From: JAAYZQ01 sp034428935
GTDB taxonomy: Bacteria; Chloroflexota; Anaerolineae; JAAYZQ01
Direction: 5' to 3'
Length of the DNA: 22,543 bases
NCBI GenBank assembly: GCA_034428935.1
Contig: DAOUHB010000093.1
Coordinates: 1-22,543 of the forward strand
Shown here: positions 20,806 to 22,543 of the stretch, in pieces
Layout of the letters: every line of letters starts with the position of its first letter
Position numbering within the stretch: position 1 is the stretch's first letter
Translations under genes and position numbers: made by a program
Notes under the pieces: model-generated
What the model saw: the letters and a program-made list of their open reading frames with translations, nothing else
What the model was told of the DNA's origin: nothing
Database searches by the model: none

Positions 20806-21789
20806 CTATCCGTGAATGACGACCTCGGTGCCCACCGATGCCCAGGTATAGAGCCAGGCGGCGTCGGCCTTGGTCAGGTTGATGCAGCCGTGGCTCATGG
20901 GCCGGCCAAAGTTGCTGTGCCAGTAGGTGCCGTGGAGGGCATAGCCGCGGTAGAAGAACATGCTGTGCGGCACGCCGGTCAGATAGTAGCCGGGGCCCGA
21001 CATGGTGATGCTGGGGTACTTGGCATAGATGCGAAAGCGGCCGGGAGGCGTGGGGTACTGGGGCAGGCCCGTGGAGACGATCATGGCCCGCACCACGGTG
21101 TTGCCCTCGTAGGCCCGCACCGTCTGCTCGCTGAGGTCGACGTCGATCCAGCGGGTGCCGCCGGTTGAGGGAGCGCTCCAGCCGCCGCCACCGGTCGACG
21201 AGCCCGACACCCGCAGCCTCTGCCCGACATAGATCAGGTTGGGGTTGCCCAGGCCATTGGCCGCGACGAGGGCCGAGACGCTGGTGCCATAGCGCCGGGC
21301 GATGCTCGCCAGCGTCTCGCCGCGCTGCACGACGTGGATGCCGCCGCTCGACGGGGCGGACGTTCCGCCGCCACCGGCCGACGAGACGGACACCCGCAGC
21401 CTCTGCCCGACATAGATCAGGTTGGGGTTGCTCAGACCGTTGGCCGCGGCCAGGGCCGAGGCCGTGGTGCCATAGCGCCGGGCGATGCTGTACAGCGTCT
21501 CGCCGTAGCCGACGACGTGCACCCCGCCGCTCGACGCGGCCGGCGCGCCGCCCCCGGGGATGGACAGGCGCTGGCCGACCCAGACAAAGTTGGCGTTGCG
21601 GAGCCCGTTGGCCTGCACAAAGGCCTGTACTGTCGTGCCATAGCGAGCGGCAATGCTCGAGAGGGTTTCTCCGCGCTGGACCACGTGCACCTGCCCCTGG
21701 GCAGCGGCGACCGGCGGCAGGAGCAACAGGCAGGCGATCAGGGCGATGGCGGTGGCGAGCCGGGCTCGCGTACTCGTGTTGGTCCTCAT
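20806..21789 (-). CDS. Secreted L,D-transpeptidase with three LysM domains
   Basis: This 327-residue protein has a signal peptide (about 1-30), three LysM peptidoglycan-binding repeats (about 34-78, 90-133, 151-195) joined by Gly/Ser-rich linkers, and a YkuD-type L,D-transpeptidase domain (about 212-327). The catalytic motif HGTYWHSNFGRPMSHGC contains H286, H300, G301 and the nucleophile C302. The enzyme should form 3-3 cross-links or attach proteins to the cell-wall peptide stems. The ATG at 21789 is preceded by AGAGGAGA, a strong ribosome site. A near-consensus promoter lies at 21892-21920, and a stem-loop sits in the leader. The YkuD domain appears complete. Confidence 0.95.
   Translation of the reverse strand: MRTNTSTRARLATAIALIACLLLLPPVAAAQGQVHVVQRGETLSSIAARYGTTVQAFVQANGLRNANFVWVGQRLSIPGGGAPAASSGGVHVVGYGETLYSIARRYGTTASALAAANGLSNPNLIYVGQRLRVSVSSAGGGGTSAPSSGGIHVVQRGETLASIARRYGTSVSALVAANGLGNPNLIYVGQRLRVSGSSTGGGGWSAPSTGGTRWIDVDLSEQTVRAYEGNTVVRAMIVSTGLPQYPTPPGRFRIYAKYPSITMSGPGYYLTGVPHSMFFYRGYALHGTYWHSNFGRPMSHGCINLTKADAAWLYTWASVGTEVVIHG
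21206..21430. repeat. DNA-level repeat within LysM domains 2 and 3
   Basis: A 42-base identical stretch occurs at 21206-21247 and 21389-21430, 183 bases apart. That equals 61 codons, one LysM plus linker, and points to recent duplication of the second and third repeats. The first LysM is more diverged. Confidence 0.75.
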
Positions 21790-21813
21790 GCTGCAATCTC
21801 CTCTAGAGGTCAG

Positions 21814-21844
21814 GAGACCTGGCAGGTGGGTCCTGTCAGGTCTC
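21814..21844 (-). promoter_or_regulatory. 12-bp stem-loop in the 5' leader of the L,D-transpeptidase gene
   Basis: GAGACCTGGCAG (21814-21825) pairs with CTGTCAGGTCTC (21833-21844) in a twelve-base stem with one G-T wobble and a seven-base loop. In the transcript its 3' arm continues into TCTCCT, which can pair with AGGAGA of the Shine-Dalgarno site. The stem and a ribosome-site-blocking helix would compete. Confidence 0.5.
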
Positions 21845-21891
21845 TATGCCGGAATGAGCGACGACGTGCGGCTGCGATGTCGATTGCGGCA

Positions 21892-21920
21892 AGTATACCT
21901 CAAAGCGGCCAAAAAGTCAA
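21892..21920 (-). promoter_or_regulatory. Near-consensus promoter for the L,D-transpeptidase gene
   Basis: On the minus strand TTGACT (21920-21915) and TATACT (21897-21892) are 17 bases apart. The predicted start near 21885 gives a leader of about 95 bases containing the stem-loop at 21814-21844. The promoter overlaps the end of the small reading frame at 21900-22109. Confidence 0.75.
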
Positions 21921-22109
21921 CATAAGGGTTCTGCTCGCGATGCTTCTTTTCGGCGCGTCGCGCTCCGGCGCAGGGCGAGGGCCAGGGCTGGCGCTGCCGG
22001 CGAACAGGATCAGGGAGAGGGCAAAGAGGGTCGCGAGAAACCAGCGGGACCCGCGAGTGTCCGGCGCTCTTATGCTGGTGCCCTGTTCGGGGTAAGCCAC
22101 GACCGGCAT
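21900..22109 (-). CDS. Possible 69-residue single-helix membrane peptide
   Basis: The frame starts five bases after the stop of the upstream gene, with a G-rich stretch before its ATG. It has one convincing membrane helix (WFLATLFALSLILFAGSAS, about residues 23-41) and a short Pro/Arg-rich tail. I do not recognise it. Support comes from the close spacing and the clean hydrophobic segment. Against it, it is short and its 3' end lies under the next gene's promoter. Confidence 0.35.
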   Translation of the reverse strand: MPVVAYPEQGTSIRAPDTRGSRWFLATLFALSLILFAGSASPGPRPAPERDAPKRSIASRTLMLTFWPL

Positions 22110-22113
22110 GGAC

Positions 22114-22543
22114 CTACCCCCCGGCCAGCACCTGGGAGATCATGTTGCCCACGAACCAGGAGCCGCTGTCCGAGAGGATTAGCTCGTCACCGCCGGGGCC
22201 CGGGGCCAGGAACAGCAGCTCCTGCCACAGGCCGGCCAGCCCCGGGCCGGCCACGTCGTGCAACAGGGAGCGCGGCACGCGGCCGACCATGAGCGCGGTC
22301 TCCAGCGGCTCGAGGCGGTTCTCCGCCGCGCTGCGGCGCAGCCCGCCCTGGAGCCCGGGGAAATCCTCGTCCACGGCGCGGCGGTAAGGGGCGTAGGTGG
22401 GATGGCGATAGTGATAGTCGCCAAAGCGGCCGTCGGCGATGGTGCCCAGGGCCAGCAGATCCTCGCCCCGCTCGGGAAAGGTAAAGTAGAGATTGGTGTC
22501 GCGGGGGCGGGCAAAATGGTTGTAGGCTGTCTTGAGGTAGCCC
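22114..22543 (-). CDS. C-terminal part of an unrecognised protein (5' end outside window)
   Basis: The frame is open from the window edge for 142 codons and ends at the TAG at 22114-22116. The visible part is soluble-looking, with an aromatic-rich first third (RDTNLYFTFPERGEDLLALG, then FGDYHYRHPTYAPYRR) and a later segment with LQELLFL-like helices ending in SWFVGNMISQVL. I do not recognise a family or a catalytic motif. Codon use looks like that of its neighbours. An internal ATG exists at 22374, but the frame continues well upstream of it, so the gene most likely begins beyond the window. Confidence 0.65.
   Translation of the reverse strand, partial: GYLKTAYNHFARPRDTNLYFTFPERGEDLLALGTIADGRFGDYHYRHPTYAPYRRAVDEDFPGLQGGLRRSAAENRLEPLETALMVGRVPRSLLHDVAGPGLAGLWQELLFLAPGPGGDELILSDSGSWFVGNMISQVLAGG

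Overview
The window is GC-rich bacterial DNA. It most resembles a member of the Chloroflexota (Anaerolineae-like). That placement is an inference from several features: secreted proteins with Pro/Thr-rich linkers, proteases ending in a YLPV-type C-terminus, a baeRF-family release-factor fragment, an NrfD-type molybdoenzyme membrane subunit, and nested palindromic intergenic repeats. No rRNA or tRNA gene was seen.

Region 1 (1-2925, + strand) is the 3' part of a molybdoenzyme operon. It holds the last codons of an unseen upstream gene, an NrfD/PsrC quinol-interacting membrane subunit, a TorD-type assembly chaperone, and a multi-cluster Fe-S protein with an MvhD-like middle section.

Region 2 (2926-9231, + strand) is the most interesting part. 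A structured leader carries a perfect rho-independent terminator and an upstream segment able to form a competing antiterminator. It precedes a gene train: an FmdE-family metal protein, a fused double ECF ATPase, an ECF S-like membrane protein, a lipoprotein with a cysteine-less molybdopterin-oxidoreductase-like fold, an EcfT protein, and a MobB-MoeA fusion. Together these look like an ECF-type uptake system linked to molybdenum/tungsten cofactor, under riboswitch-like control. The substrate is not shown by the sequence. The train is followed by a tandem of nested palindromes and a strong terminator.

Region 3 (9264-10368, - strand) is a short operon with a near-consensus promoter. It has an N-terminal-only baeRF protein followed by hypoxanthine phosphoribosyltransferase.

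Region 4 (10442-20041, - strand) is a tightly packed series behind a good sigma-70 promoter: a membrane-anchored Thr/Pro-rich surface protein, peptidyl-tRNA hydrolase (pth), transcription-repair coupling factor (mfd), a secreted subtilase and a secreted M14 carboxypeptidase. Four-base ATGA overlaps join pth to mfd and subtilase to carboxypeptidase.

Region 5 (20068-22543, - strand) has a LysE-type exporter, a triple-LysM L,D-transpeptidase with its own promoter and structured 5' leader, a possible 69-residue membrane peptide, and the 3' part of an unrecognised gene that runs off the window.
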